From assembly GCF_900176145.1 (NCBI RefSeq), contig NZ_FWWY01000001.1:501517-565516 (forward strand): DNA of 64,000 nt, written 5' to 3'. This document shows, piece after piece, positions 17,492 through 25,964 of the stretch. The notes under the pieces were generated by a model, which saw only the letters and a program-made list of their open reading frames with translations, did not search any database and was not told the origin of the DNA. This DNA is from Sulfobacillus thermosulfidooxidans DSM 9293. Its GTDB lineage: Bacteria > Bacillota > Sulfobacillia > Sulfobacillales > Sulfobacillaceae. The stretch's first letter is position 1; each line of letters starts with the position of its first letter. Both the position numbers and the translations under genes were made by a program.

Positions 17492-18754
17492 ATGGGCAAA
17501 CCACATGTTGTGGTTCTTGGCTCAAACTTTGCCGGATTAGGTGCCGCGCAAAAGATTCGTGAATTTGCCAAGGACACCGTGGACATCACAGTAATCGACC
17601 GCAAACCGTATTTACTGTTTGTCCCCAATATCCCCTATGAAGTTTTTGAAAACCGCAATCCCATGCTTTCCCTACACATGCCCGTTGTCGATGCATTACA
17701 TGAAGATAACATACGCTTCATTCAAGGTGAAGTCAAAGCCTTGGATCCGGATGCGCAAATCGTGGAATATGTGCCAACGGAGCGCGTAGGTGCAGCCGTT
17801 GAAAAAATACATTACGATTATGTTGTCGTAGCTATCGGAGCCCGTTTAGCGTACGATAAGATTGAAGGTTTTGCTGAATATGGACATACTGTCAGTGATA
17901 CCTTCTACGGGGAAAAGCTACGCCTGTTCTTGCAGAATGAATACAAAGGAGGCCCGGTCGCCGTAGGATCGGCCCGATTCCATCAGGGAACGATGACCAA
18001 AGACCTTGTTCCCACGGCCGAAGCCGCCTGTGAAGGACCGCCTGTAGAAGTCATGTTATCCTTTGGGCACTGGTTGCAAAGCCGTGGTCTCGGCGGCCCG
18101 GAAAAGATTACGGTATTTACTCCGGCTGAAATTATTGCGGAAGACGCCGGTGTCGGCATTGTGAACGCTCTCTTAGGCATTGCCAGCTCCATGGGCTATC
18201 ACTACATGAACAATACCAAAGACATCAAACGCATTACTAAAGATGGTATTGAATTCGAAAATGGGCAATCCCTCGAAGCCGAACTCAAGATTATCTTCCC
18301 TGACTGGCAAGCTCATGACTTCATGCGCGGATTACCCATTTCGGATGATCAAGGATTCGTGTTAACCGACATGACCACGAGAAACCCGAAGTACCGCAAC
18401 GTTTTTGCCTGTGGTGATGCCGCGGCTGTAACAGTGCCGAAGTTAGGAATTCTTGCCCACATGGGTGCAGAAACCGTTGGGAAGCAAATTGCCATGGATA
18501 TGGGTCGCATGTCCCCCGAAAAGGCCAATGTCCCGATGCACTTTATTGTGAACTGCATTGGTGATATGGGTGGTAACCAGGCTTTTGCTATCAACTCTGA
18601 CACCTGGTATGGTGGCACCAAGTCTAGCTTAAAGATGGGACATATCCCGTTCTTAATGAAGATGCAGTACAAAGAGATGTTCTTCCGCACCAAAGGCAAA
18701 GTGCCTGACTGGGGTATTCCAGCGGCAGACTTCTTGATTCAAAAACTCAGCTAA
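17492..18754 (+). CDS. sqr: sulfide:quinone oxidoreductase-like flavoprotein
   Basis: Oxidises sulfide to sulfur or polysulfide and passes electrons to the quinone pool at the inner face of the membrane. The N-terminal dinucleotide fold VVLGSNFAGLGAAQ and the second FAD motif NVFACGDAAAV are clear. The two redox cysteines of SQRs are present as Cys180 (EAACEGPP) and Cys355 (VNCIGDMGG); the third, N-terminal cysteine of some types is absent. A C-terminal YKEMFFRTKGKVPDWGIP segment may be amphipathic and bind membrane. 420 residues. It sits 32 bp ahead of a DUF1641 gene. A close paralogue is encoded at 48246-49511. Confidence 0.88.
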   Translation: MGKPHVVVLGSNFAGLGAAQKIREFAKDTVDITVIDRKPYLLFVPNIPYEVFENRNPMLSLHMPVVDALHEDNIRFIQGEVKALDPDAQIVEYVPTERVGAAVEKIHYDYVVVAIGARLAYDKIEGFAEYGHTVSDTFYGEKLRLFLQNEYKGGPVAVGSARFHQGTMTKDLVPTAEAACEGPPVEVMLSFGHWLQSRGLGGPEKITVFTPAEIIAEDAGVGIVNALLGIASSMGYHYMNNTKDIKRITKDGIEFENGQSLEAELKIIFPDWQAHDFMRGLPISDDQGFVLTDMTTRNPKYRNVFACGDAAAVTVPKLGILAHMGAETVGKQIAMDMGRMSPEKANVPMHFIVNCIGDMGGNQAFAINSDTWYGGTKSSLKMGHIPFLMKMQYKEMFFRTKGKVPDWGIPAADFLIQKLS

Positions 18755-18786
18755 TCAGTAAAATTTGGAAATAAGGAGCGCTTGCG

Positions 18787-19989
18787 ATGGCCGTAAATAA
18801 AGTGGCGAACGAAAATGAGACTCCCAAGCCCATTGAACTGACGCCAGAACAATGGCAGGGTTTAGCACGCCTCGGCGAGCTCATCCAAGCCGTCGACCAA
18901 GGCCTGAAAACGGGCCTTGGTTCCGCTCTTACCGAAAATGTCTTGACGCTGAGTCAGACTCTTCCATCCGACTTGCCTCAATCTCTAAAGGCCGCGGCGG
19001 AGACGTTAACCACACTTCACCGCTCCGGCCTGCTCCAGCAACTAGAGATGTTATTGCAACTCGCCAGCCAAGTTCCAGAATTTTGGCAGGAAGTTGTTCC
19101 CGAAAAACTCTTGAATGTTGCGGAGGATGTGAGTCAAGTTGATTTTAAGGGAGTCTTGTCCTTAGGCGAAGAAGCGAGTAAGACACGAGCTCTCAGTGCG
19201 ATGATTGCGCTCTTGCGTTATGTGACCCAAGAAGCTCCTCAAGACTTTTTGGGACAAGTCACGGAGTTTGTCAATCAAACCGCACCGATTTTAAACAACC
19301 CAGATTTGCTTAAGGTACTGCCCGTCTACATCGATCTTCTTGTTCAGCTTCAAAAGAGCGGCCTGTTAGATCGTGTAATGGACGTGGTCACCTATTATCA
19401 AGGGCTTGCGCCCTTGCTGAATCTCGGACCCGTCATTCAAAGCGTGTTAGAGTACCTGAATTCGAGCAATTTGGTTGAAAACGTGAAGCAAATTCGCCCG
19501 GACAATTTAGCGTTATTAGCTGCGGAAGCCAGTGATCCCGATACCACAGCAGTTTTAGCCGATGCTTTACGGTTGGCCAGATTATTGCGAAACAGTGATA
19601 TTACAGCGGAATTCACCAGTGACTTTATCAAGATATCAGGTATAATGTTAGATCGCGAATTTTTAGATACCTTGCCTGAGTTGCTTGAAACCGCTGTATT
19701 GTTGCGCAAAACCGGCCTCTTAAAGTCACTGCAGCAGGTATTGCTCGCTTTCCCCAGTTTGGCAGCCTTGCCGTGGAATGACTATATTGCAAGTGCTGTC
19801 AACACAGCTAATAAATTCGATATCGCAGACATTCTCAAAAAAGTCAAGGAAGCATCGCAAGAGGCAGAAACAAAATCTGCCCATCTTGGCGGTCTCGGCG
19901 GTTTGATGCGGCTCATGAAGGATAAAGAGGTTCAAAAGTTGATGCAGTTTGCGGTGAGTTTAGGCAGCAAATTTTTGCCGACAAAATAA
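18787..19989 (+). CDS. DUF1641 family protein, SQR-associated
   Basis: 400 residues, almost entirely helical, built from repeating Leu-rich helices (LLKVLPVYIDLLVQLQKSGLLDRV, LLETAVLLRKTGLLKSL units). The repeated LxxSGLL signature is what points to DUF1641. No transmembrane segment or signal peptide is obvious. It shares a transcript with the SQR upstream and is closed by a strong terminator, so it probably assists or docks the flavoprotein; the function is not known. Confidence 0.75.
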   Translation: MAVNKVANENETPKPIELTPEQWQGLARLGELIQAVDQGLKTGLGSALTENVLTLSQTLPSDLPQSLKAAAETLTTLHRSGLLQQLEMLLQLASQVPEFWQEVVPEKLLNVAEDVSQVDFKGVLSLGEEASKTRALSAMIALLRYVTQEAPQDFLGQVTEFVNQTAPILNNPDLLKVLPVYIDLLVQLQKSGLLDRVMDVVTYYQGLAPLLNLGPVIQSVLEYLNSSNLVENVKQIRPDNLALLAAEASDPDTTAVLADALRLARLLRNSDITAEFTSDFIKISGIMLDREFLDTLPELLETAVLLRKTGLLKSLQQVLLAFPSLAALPWNDYIASAVNTANKFDIADILKKVKEASQEAETKSAHLGGLGGLMRLMKDKEVQKLMQFAVSLGSKFLPTK

Positions 19990-20009
19990 CCAGACGATAG
20001 ACCTTATAT

Positions 20010-20039
20010 CCAGCCCAGTTCTTCTGGGCTGGTTTTTTT
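20010..20039 (+). terminator. intrinsic terminator of the SQR-DUF1641 operon
   Basis: CCAGCCCAG/CTGGGCTGG stem with a four-base loop and a T7 run, 20 bp after the DUF1641 stop. Confidence 0.93.
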
Positions 20040-20105
20040 CTACCTAAAATTGGCATGCCCAATTCGAGAGAAAAACGGGTAAAGAGACCAATGCCCGGTA
20101 ATAAT

Positions 20106-20130
20106 ACCTCCATGTTAGAGAGACGGAGGT
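20106..20130 (+). promoter_or_regulatory. inverted repeat that can mask the spore-protein ribosome binding site
   Basis: ACCTCC at 20106-20111 is the exact complement of GGAGGT at 20125-20130, the ribosome binding site of the gene at 20137. The hairpin has a 13-base loop, so pairing could limit translation. Confidence 0.4.
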
Positions 20131-20136
20131 GAAAAA

Positions 20137-20355
20137 ATGGCGCGTGGAAGCAACACTGGTAACCGCGCACTCGTGCAAGGCGCCGCCAGGGCGTTGGATC
20201 AATTTAAGTACGAAGTGGCCCGGGAACTCGGCTTGCAAGGAGTCGAAGACGGTTATTGGGGAGACATTCCCTCTCGGCAATGTGGTGCAGTAGGAGGCCA
20301 CATGGTGCGCAAGATGATCGAAATGGCCGAACAGCAAATGGCCGGACGGCGGTAA
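20137..20355 (+). CDS. small acid-soluble spore protein, alpha/beta type
   Basis: 72 residues. It matches the DNA-saturating spore protein family: LDQFKYEVARELGL (family form LDQMKYEIAxEFGV, the germination protease region), then SRQCGAVGGHMVRKMIEMAEQQ (family form ARQNGSVGGEITKRLVxxAEQQ). It coats and protects DNA in the forespore and marks the host as a spore former. It is monocistronic between two terminators, with a strong GGAGGTG ribosome binding site that lies inside a hairpin. A sigma-G promoter was not identified with confidence. Confidence 0.93.
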   Translation: MARGSNTGNRALVQGAARALDQFKYEVARELGLQGVEDGYWGDIPSRQCGAVGGHMVRKMIEMAEQQMAGRR

Positions 20356-20385
20356 TCGCCAACCGATCTCTTATATGGAATTCAT

Positions 20386-20413
20386 GGGCCTCCTCCTAAT
20401 TTGAGGAGGTCCC
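20386..20413 (+). terminator. terminator of the spore-protein gene
   Basis: GGGCCTCCTC/GAGGAGGTCCC stem followed by TTTCTTGATTT. It may also serve the convergent dehydrogenase gene. Confidence 0.75.
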
Positions 20414-20434
20414 TTTCTTGATTTATCCCTCGGG

Positions 20435-21448
20435 TTAAATGTCTAGGACAATTTTCCCAAACAAACCGTGCGACTCCATCCTTCGGTGCGCTTCGCTCGC
20501 ATCCGCTAACGCAAAGGTTTGATCGATTACGGGAATCAATGCCCCGCGCGCAAAAAGCGGAAGAATCCGCGGTAAAATCGCTGAAGATCCCATGTACGCT
20601 CCCAAAACCGTAAGTCTCCGCCGGAAAAGTTGGCCGAGTTCGATTTGCACCTTACCTCCACTCGTGCTCCCGACAGAAATCACCGTACCACCCCGCCGCA
20701 CCATCTCTAAAGACTGCGAAAAGCTTGCTTGTCCTAAGGAATCGACGACAATGTCAGCGCCTTTCGAATGGGTCATGGTTAACACCTCAGGACTAATGGG
20801 AAGGGACCCGTCCCAAACGATAACATCGGAAGCGCCCAGTTGTTTTAAGCGTTCCACAAATGTCTGAGAACGAACCACAGCGATTACCCGCATGGCACGT
20901 AAACGAGCCAGTTGAAGGGTCGCAAGCCCTAAACCCCCATTGGCTCCCCAGATCACAATAGTTTGTCCCGGTGTCGCTTGTGCACGGGTCAAAAAGTCTT
21001 CCGCCGTAACAAAGGGAATACCGATCGACGCCGCCTCAATAAATGTCAAGCCACTAGGCATCGGTACCACATTTTGCACCGGCACCACAATTTGTTCGGC
21101 ATACGTTCCATCCAGGATACGGTAATGCGGGCAACTATTTTGCTGACCGGAAAGGCAATAGACACACCGGCCACAACTAAGCCCCGGATTAATCACCACT
21201 TTTTGACCGACGGCATAATCACGGGCCCCGGGACCTAATGCATCAATCTCACCGGCTCCATCTGATCCGGGAATCAAAGGCTCGGGAAAGGCACCAAAGG
21301 CTCCTTGGCGAACCCAGATGTCGCGGTGATTAACTCCCGCTGCACGTAAGCGGACCCGCACTTCCCCAGGACCCGGTTCTGGATTCGCAACGTCTTCATA
21401 CACTAAGACGGACGGGTCACCTGGCTGATGTATTCGAATGGCATGCAC
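20435..21448 (-). CDS. zinc-dependent alcohol dehydrogenase / quinone reductase (MDR family)
   Basis: 337 residues. GroES-like domain with GVNHRDIWVRQG, PGSDGAGEI and the structural zinc knuckle CGRCVYCLSGQQNSC; nucleotide-binding domain with WGANGGLGLATLQLA. In the usual catalytic-zinc position after GVNHRD the alcohol dehydrogenase cysteine is replaced (HRDIWVRQG), so it resembles MDR enzymes that keep the structural but not the full catalytic zinc site. The substrate is unknown. It is monocistronic. Confidence 0.88.
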   Translation of the reverse strand: MHAIRIHQPGDPSVLVYEDVANPEPGPGEVRVRLRAAGVNHRDIWVRQGAFGAFPEPLIPGSDGAGEIDALGPGARDYAVGQKVVINPGLSCGRCVYCLSGQQNSCPHYRILDGTYAEQIVVPVQNVVPMPSGLTFIEAASIGIPFVTAEDFLTRAQATPGQTIVIWGANGGLGLATLQLARLRAMRVIAVVRSQTFVERLKQLGASDVIVWDGSLPISPEVLTMTHSKGADIVVDSLGQASFSQSLEMVRRGGTVISVGSTSGGKVQIELGQLFRRRLTVLGAYMGSSAILPRILPLFARGALIPVIDQTFALADASEAHRRMESHGLFGKIVLDI

Positions 21449-21510
21449 AATAATATCCTCCTAAGTTCTCTCCTGAGTTCTCGCATTCTCTTTCACAATG
21501 CTCTATCATA

Positions 21511-22875
21511 TCATGATTGATACTGCGCCCATTTCAATGACCAGGCTAAGCGTCTGGTTTCTTGCCATAACGGATAAGGATGAAAATCAGGTGGAAAGAT
21601 CGGCCAATCCCAATGAAGGTCCTTGGGCTCTTTCACGTAATCTAAAAAGGTTAAGGGCAACGATACGGCCCCGACTGGGGTACTGAAGTGGTAAATTGCC
21701 GAGGCGGCCCACTCTTCAATCGCTAAATCTCTTGCCGTCCGCACCAGGGCAGGGAGTCTCCCCGTTTCGAGAACCTGATCCACAATTTCATGGGCACTTT
21801 GTCGGAGCAGTTTCTCGCCTAGCAGACTCATTTCTTGTCCATTAAATAGTCTTTGAGATCCCCATTGCGCGGGAGCTTTCACGTGTGGCAACCTCTGCCC
21901 AGGAGTTGCCCCCGTCATCAATAGGGCTAAGGCCACAACCATGTCCGCGGCGCTGTAACTTTGATCATGAATGATGGCAGGACCCAATCCATAACGCGTG
22001 ATGATCGTTAAAAGGGTTTGAGGATCAGACAATGCCGGGGGTGTAAGCGGTTGAATACGGCCGCTTAATGATGCAATATCAATCCATTCGATGCCAGCAA
22101 TTTGGCGAATATGGCGAATATATTGCCGGAATCCTTCATAGGCTTCATGACGGTCCTGGATACAGCGTAGAGGGGCTTTTCGCAAAGTAGCATTGGTCGC
22201 CCCCAATTCAAAATTCACCGCATCCCAAAACTTCGTAGTCACCAGTTCGGTAGGATGAACCATAACCATAAACGCGTCTTGTGGCGCCAAGTCCTGTGGC
22301 GCCTGTTCGATTAACTGGATCGCCTCATCCAAATTGTCCGGTAACTTCATCGCAAAAGGCTTAGGATTTAGGACCGGCAACGACCAGTGGACAATATCTT
22401 CTATCCACATGGGTTGTCTTGCCGTATCTAAGTAACTATTCCAGCTGTCACTAAAAAAAATCGGCATGTTTAGCAAAGACAATGCATCCACAGCTTGAGG
22501 AACCCAATTACCGCCGGGTTGTGTGAAATATACGGGAGACTTGATAAGGTCCTTGACCATATCAATTCCCACTTTTTCCCGGGCAATGAATCGGGCCACG
22601 CCGTCCTCGTAATCGAGTTCGGCCATTTCCTCGGCAATGGTAGGATGTTCGCTGTGACTCGTTGAGTGAAATCCCACGCTATTTTTTTGTGCCAATCGCT
22701 CTAAAGTTTTCATTTGATGATGCGCAAACAGACTTTGTGCTTTTTTGCCGACAATGCCGTAACTGGCGGGCATTTGATATTCATCCATGACGTCCAACAC
22801 AAACTCCAAGGCTTCGTCCGATTCCTCAGTCACAAAATCTTCAATATCAAATCGTATTAAGCCATATAACGTCAT
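21511..22875 (-). CDS. polysaccharide deacetylase-like protein
   Basis: Start at ATG 22875 (AAAGGA upstream), coupled to the glycosyltransferase stop by an ATGA overlap; 454 residues. The first 240 residues resemble a NodB/PgdA-type barrel: LIRFDIEDFV with a metal-binding-type aspartate, HSTSHSEH with an HxxxH-type pair, and a late MVHPTEL. The C-terminal 200 residues are a separate domain of unknown family. With the glycosyltransferase upstream this suggests modification of a surface glycan, although catalytic residues are not all certain. Confidence 0.65.
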   Translation of the reverse strand: MTLYGLIRFDIEDFVTEESDEALEFVLDVMDEYQMPASYGIVGKKAQSLFAHHQMKTLERLAQKNSVGFHSTSHSEHPTIAEEMAELDYEDGVARFIAREKVGIDMVKDLIKSPVYFTQPGGNWVPQAVDALSLLNMPIFFSDSWNSYLDTARQPMWIEDIVHWSLPVLNPKPFAMKLPDNLDEAIQLIEQAPQDLAPQDAFMVMVHPTELVTTKFWDAVNFELGATNATLRKAPLRCIQDRHEAYEGFRQYIRHIRQIAGIEWIDIASLSGRIQPLTPPALSDPQTLLTIITRYGLGPAIIHDQSYSAADMVVALALLMTGATPGQRLPHVKAPAQWGSQRLFNGQEMSLLGEKLLRQSAHEIVDQVLETGRLPALVRTARDLAIEEWAASAIYHFSTPVGAVSLPLTFLDYVKEPKDLHWDWPIFPPDFHPYPLWQETRRLAWSLKWAQYQS

Positions 22876-23878
22876 ACTCCGCATCCTTTCGAACACAGTG
22901 ACCAAGCCATTTGACGATAGATCAGAGCATAAGCCTGGGCCTCGTGAGAGGGCAAATGCCTCGATAAAATCCGCAGACGCGCATTTTTCCGCATCTCATC
23001 GGCCTCTTGGGGATGATCGAGGGTCAAACGGAACGCCGCAATCAATTCTTCCGGGGTGTCGAACAACAACCCCGTTTTCCCATCCTCGATGAGATACCGG
23101 TTCCCATGAATATTGCTGGCGACGATCAAAGCACCACAACTCATGGCCTCCATGAGCGCGTTAGAGACGCCTTCGATCCGACTCGTATTCAAAACAATGG
23201 TGGCCCGTTGGTACCATGTCCCCATCTGCTCCTTCGGCACTTCGCCCATCACCTGCACCCACGGTTTATCCTGGGCGGCTTGCACTACCCGTTCCCATTC
23301 TTCCCCATCACGCACCGGTCCTAATATGGCGAGCTGAAAATCGATCCCCAGGGTCTTACGGGCGGATTGTACGAGGTCGATCGCCCAGGCACTGCGTTTC
23401 ACCGGGCGAATCCCGCCAGCCATCACGACTAAGGGGGGCCAATCCCGCGTTTGAGACGAATCCGCGGGGCAGAACATCGTTTCATCCACCGACGGCGGGA
23501 TCACCTGCACGCGGTGCTCCCACGCGGGAGCATCCGCCAACAACCGTTTACGGGCATTGGGCGTAAACACCACCTGATGGTGCAAGGATGACAGGGTGTG
23601 GCGAATCGGCCCGGGATCTTTCGCCCAATCTCCCCATAAGTCGGTTCCGGTCCACGTGACCACGATTTTTTCAGGGTCAATGCCCTGGTGGAGTAATCGT
23701 TGTCCCACTTGCACCGCATTCCAGGCATGATACACGTCATAGTCCCCAGATGGGGATGATAACGTTCGACGTGTGCGTTAAGACCTAAGTGGTTGAGACC
23801 ACGTTGCAGGCGTTCAGCCGACACAAAATTCCCCCCCGTAACGGGGGTATCAGGCGGCACAATTAAACCGATTTTCAT
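22872..23878 (-). pseudogene. family 4 glycosyltransferase, frameshifted
   Basis: The N-terminal part (MKIGLIVPPDTPVTGGNF..., 23878 to about 23747) and the remainder (from DYDVYHAWNAVQVGQRLL) lie in different frames. Restoring one base in the C4 run at 23744-23747 (G4 to G5 on the coding strand) joins HPHLG to DYDVYH and gives about 335 residues. The C-terminal domain is intact: VMAGGIRPVKR, ILGPVRDGEEW, and the nucleotide-sugar site SRIEGVSNALMEAMSCGALIVAS. A homopolymer change could be a real mutation, phase variation or a sequencing error. The region looks richer in G+C than its neighbours. Confidence 0.85.
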
Positions 23879-23902
23879 CAGGCTTTCGTCCTTTCTCGTC
23901 TG

Positions 23903-24256
23903 TTACCCAATGCGTGTGCCATTAGGAACCGGACAATCGACATTTAATAAGATGACATCCGTGTCACTGAGCATAGCGCCTAAAATGAGCACTTCGGACC
24001 TGACCCCCGCCACCTTTTTAGGAGGGAGATTCAAGACGGCAATGACTTGTCTTCCTACCAAATCGCCAGGATGATACCGCACGGTAAGTTGGGCAGAAGA
24101 CTCTTTTATTCCGAGAGGACCAAAATCAACAGTGATATGATATGCAGGTTTTTTTGCTTTGGGATTCAGTTCAGCGCGAAGAATAGTTCCCACATAGAGT
24201 CCAACTTGAAAAAATTGTTCTGGAGAAATTGGTGTTAACTCTTCGATGATATTCAC
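23903..24256 (-). CDS. csaA: CsaA-like tRNA-binding protein
   Basis: 117 residues, a stand-alone OB-fold of the EMAP/Arc1p/MetRS C-terminal type. Conserved blocks are VGLYVGTILRAELNPKAKKP, YHITVDFGPLGIKESSAQ, GRQVIAVLNLPPKKVAGVRSEVLILGA and the PVPNGTRI tail. In Bacillus this dimer binds tRNA and was first described as a secretion-linked chaperone. It lies 24 bp ahead of the glycosyltransferase on the same strand. Confidence 0.9.
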   Translation of the reverse strand: MNIIEELTPISPEQFFQVGLYVGTILRAELNPKAKKPAYHITVDFGPLGIKESSAQLTVRYHPGDLVGRQVIAVLNLPPKKVAGVRSEVLILGAMLSDTDVILLNVDCPVPNGTRIG

Positions 24257-24301
24257 CCCTATTGAATAGGCGGATTCACGTCGTCCCCCACCTTAAAACT
24301 G

Positions 24302-25534
24302 TCAACGGACATCGTGCGGAAAATATAATCGCCTTATCACTTGTTTTTCCCTGGCAATGGCATTAACCGGCTTAGAGAGTCTCGACATTTCAATCAGTAT
24401 CTTTTCGTCATCATCCCATAAAAACAGGGCACTGTCTTTATCCTCACTATTTTCGGCTCCTAAATAATAATCATAGTAAACTGTACCCGTTTCGTCGACC
24501 GCCAAATAATATGCAGGATCATAGCCATGTGATTGCACTTGAACCCTCAGTTTCTGATAGGTGTCCATATCATGGTCAGGATATTCCATGTACGTAAAAA
24601 GATGACGGTTTAGAAATCGTCGGCATAGGTCTTTCAAAATGGGATCCGAACTGTCCTGCCAAACATTGAAAGCATTAAACAATACGGTATCATCTAAGGC
24701 AAAATAGCTGTCTAAACGAAGGGATTGCGTAAACAATTCAGCTAAAGCGGGATGAGGCATGGGCGGTTCTTGACCACCTGCAACCAGATCTTTAACCCGC
24801 TTTAAAATGGCTTTCAAAATCACCTCAGCTGAACGTGACACGGGATGGAAATAGACTTGCCAATACATAAAATATCGGGCAAGCAAATAGGCTTCAACCG
24901 TATGTAATCCCGAACGCTTGACCACAATTCTGCCGCCTAAAGGCCGCATCACACGAATAATGCGGGCTAAATCAAACTTGCCATAATCGACCCCTGTAAA
25001 AATGGAATCCCGCATCAAATAGTCTAAACGGTCCGCATCTAGCTGACCACTGACCAACGACACGACCAACTTTTGAGGATGTGTCTTATTAATGACAGAA
25101 GCCACCTGAGAAGGCAGCTCTGGGTCGATTTGTGCTAATACTTGATGAACTTCGGTTGTCGGTTCAAGAATAATGCGCTCGCCCCACATTTCATGCCGTA
25201 AGCCAATCACTTTTTCTAAGGCGTGAGAAAACGGGGCATGTCCAATGTCATGCAAAAGTCCCGCCACCATAACAAGCTGATTATACTCAGATGGCCACTC
25301 ATAGGCATTGCGGGCAAAGGATTGGATAATTTGTCTAATCACCTCATAGACCCCTAAGGAATGCGAAAACCGACTATGTTCACCCCCGGGATAGGTAACA
25401 TAGGATGTGCCCAATTGCCGAATGCGCCTTAGCCGTTGCATTTCTTTGGTATTAATCAAATCCCAAATCAAGGGATCATTCACATAAATATAGCCATGAA
25501 CCGGATCTTTAAAGACTTTTTCCTCATCTAACAT
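24302..25534 (-). CDS. HD-domain phosphohydrolase (dGTPase-like)
   Basis: 410 residues from ATG 25534 (AAGGCGG behind it; the GTG three codons upstream is too close to that site). The metal-dependent HD motifs are HSRFSHSLGVYE, LLHDIGHAPFSHALE and a later DADRLDYLMRDS. The arrangement matches the COG1078 group (such as Bacillus YwfO), related to deoxynucleoside triphosphate triphosphohydrolases. The exact substrate is not known. Confidence 0.88.
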   Translation of the reverse strand: MLDEEKVFKDPVHGYIYVNDPLIWDLINTKEMQRLRRIRQLGTSYVTYPGGEHSRFSHSLGVYEVIRQIIQSFARNAYEWPSEYNQLVMVAGLLHDIGHAPFSHALEKVIGLRHEMWGERIILEPTTEVHQVLAQIDPELPSQVASVINKTHPQKLVVSLVSGQLDADRLDYLMRDSIFTGVDYGKFDLARIIRVMRPLGGRIVVKRSGLHTVEAYLLARYFMYWQVYFHPVSRSAEVILKAILKRVKDLVAGGQEPPMPHPALAELFTQSLRLDSYFALDDTVLFNAFNVWQDSSDPILKDLCRRFLNRHLFTYMEYPDHDMDTYQKLRVQVQSHGYDPAYYLAVDETGTVYYDYYLGAENSEDKDSALFLWDDDEKILIEMSRLSKPVNAIAREKQVIRRLYFPHDVR

Positions 25535-25596
25535 GGCCTTCACCGCCTTTATCTGGCTATTGTGCAGTTCATGGATTCATCCCCCTTGATAGGGAT

Positions 25597-25830
25597 CTAT
25601 TTTTTGCGCCATTGACGAATCACCATCGCAATAGACATTCCGAGCCCTAATAAAATGAGAAACGCTCCAATATCTCCCAAAAAATGTGACCAGGTTGCAC
25701 TCACGATATGGGCAATGCCCATCAAAATCAATCCCACGGCAATCACAACGGATGATCGCGCCATTTTTCCCGCCGCGCCAAGTCCCACGCCGATGACCCC
25801 AACAATCACTTCTAGCCAGCCTGCATTCAT
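25597..25830 (-). CDS. small membrane protein, 77 aa
   Basis: Two to three hydrophobic segments (about 8-20, 27-45, 53-70) ending in a positively charged RQWRKK tail. Its ribosome binding site AAAGGGGGAAG is strong. Family not recognised. It precedes the HD gene by about 60 bp on the same strand. Confidence 0.65.
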   Translation of the reverse strand: MNAGWLEVIVGVIGVGLGAAGKMARSSVVIAVGLILMGIAHIVSATWSHFLGDIGAFLILLGLGMSIAMVIRQWRKK

Positions 25831-25964
25831 GCATCTTCCCCCTTTAATGCTTATTCTACGAAATTTTTCTGGGATTCAGGAAAACATTAACGGAAGAAGG
25901 GGCTCACACCCTTCGAATCCGCTTCACATATCATGACCATGATTCGCTTGAGGAGCGTGATAGA

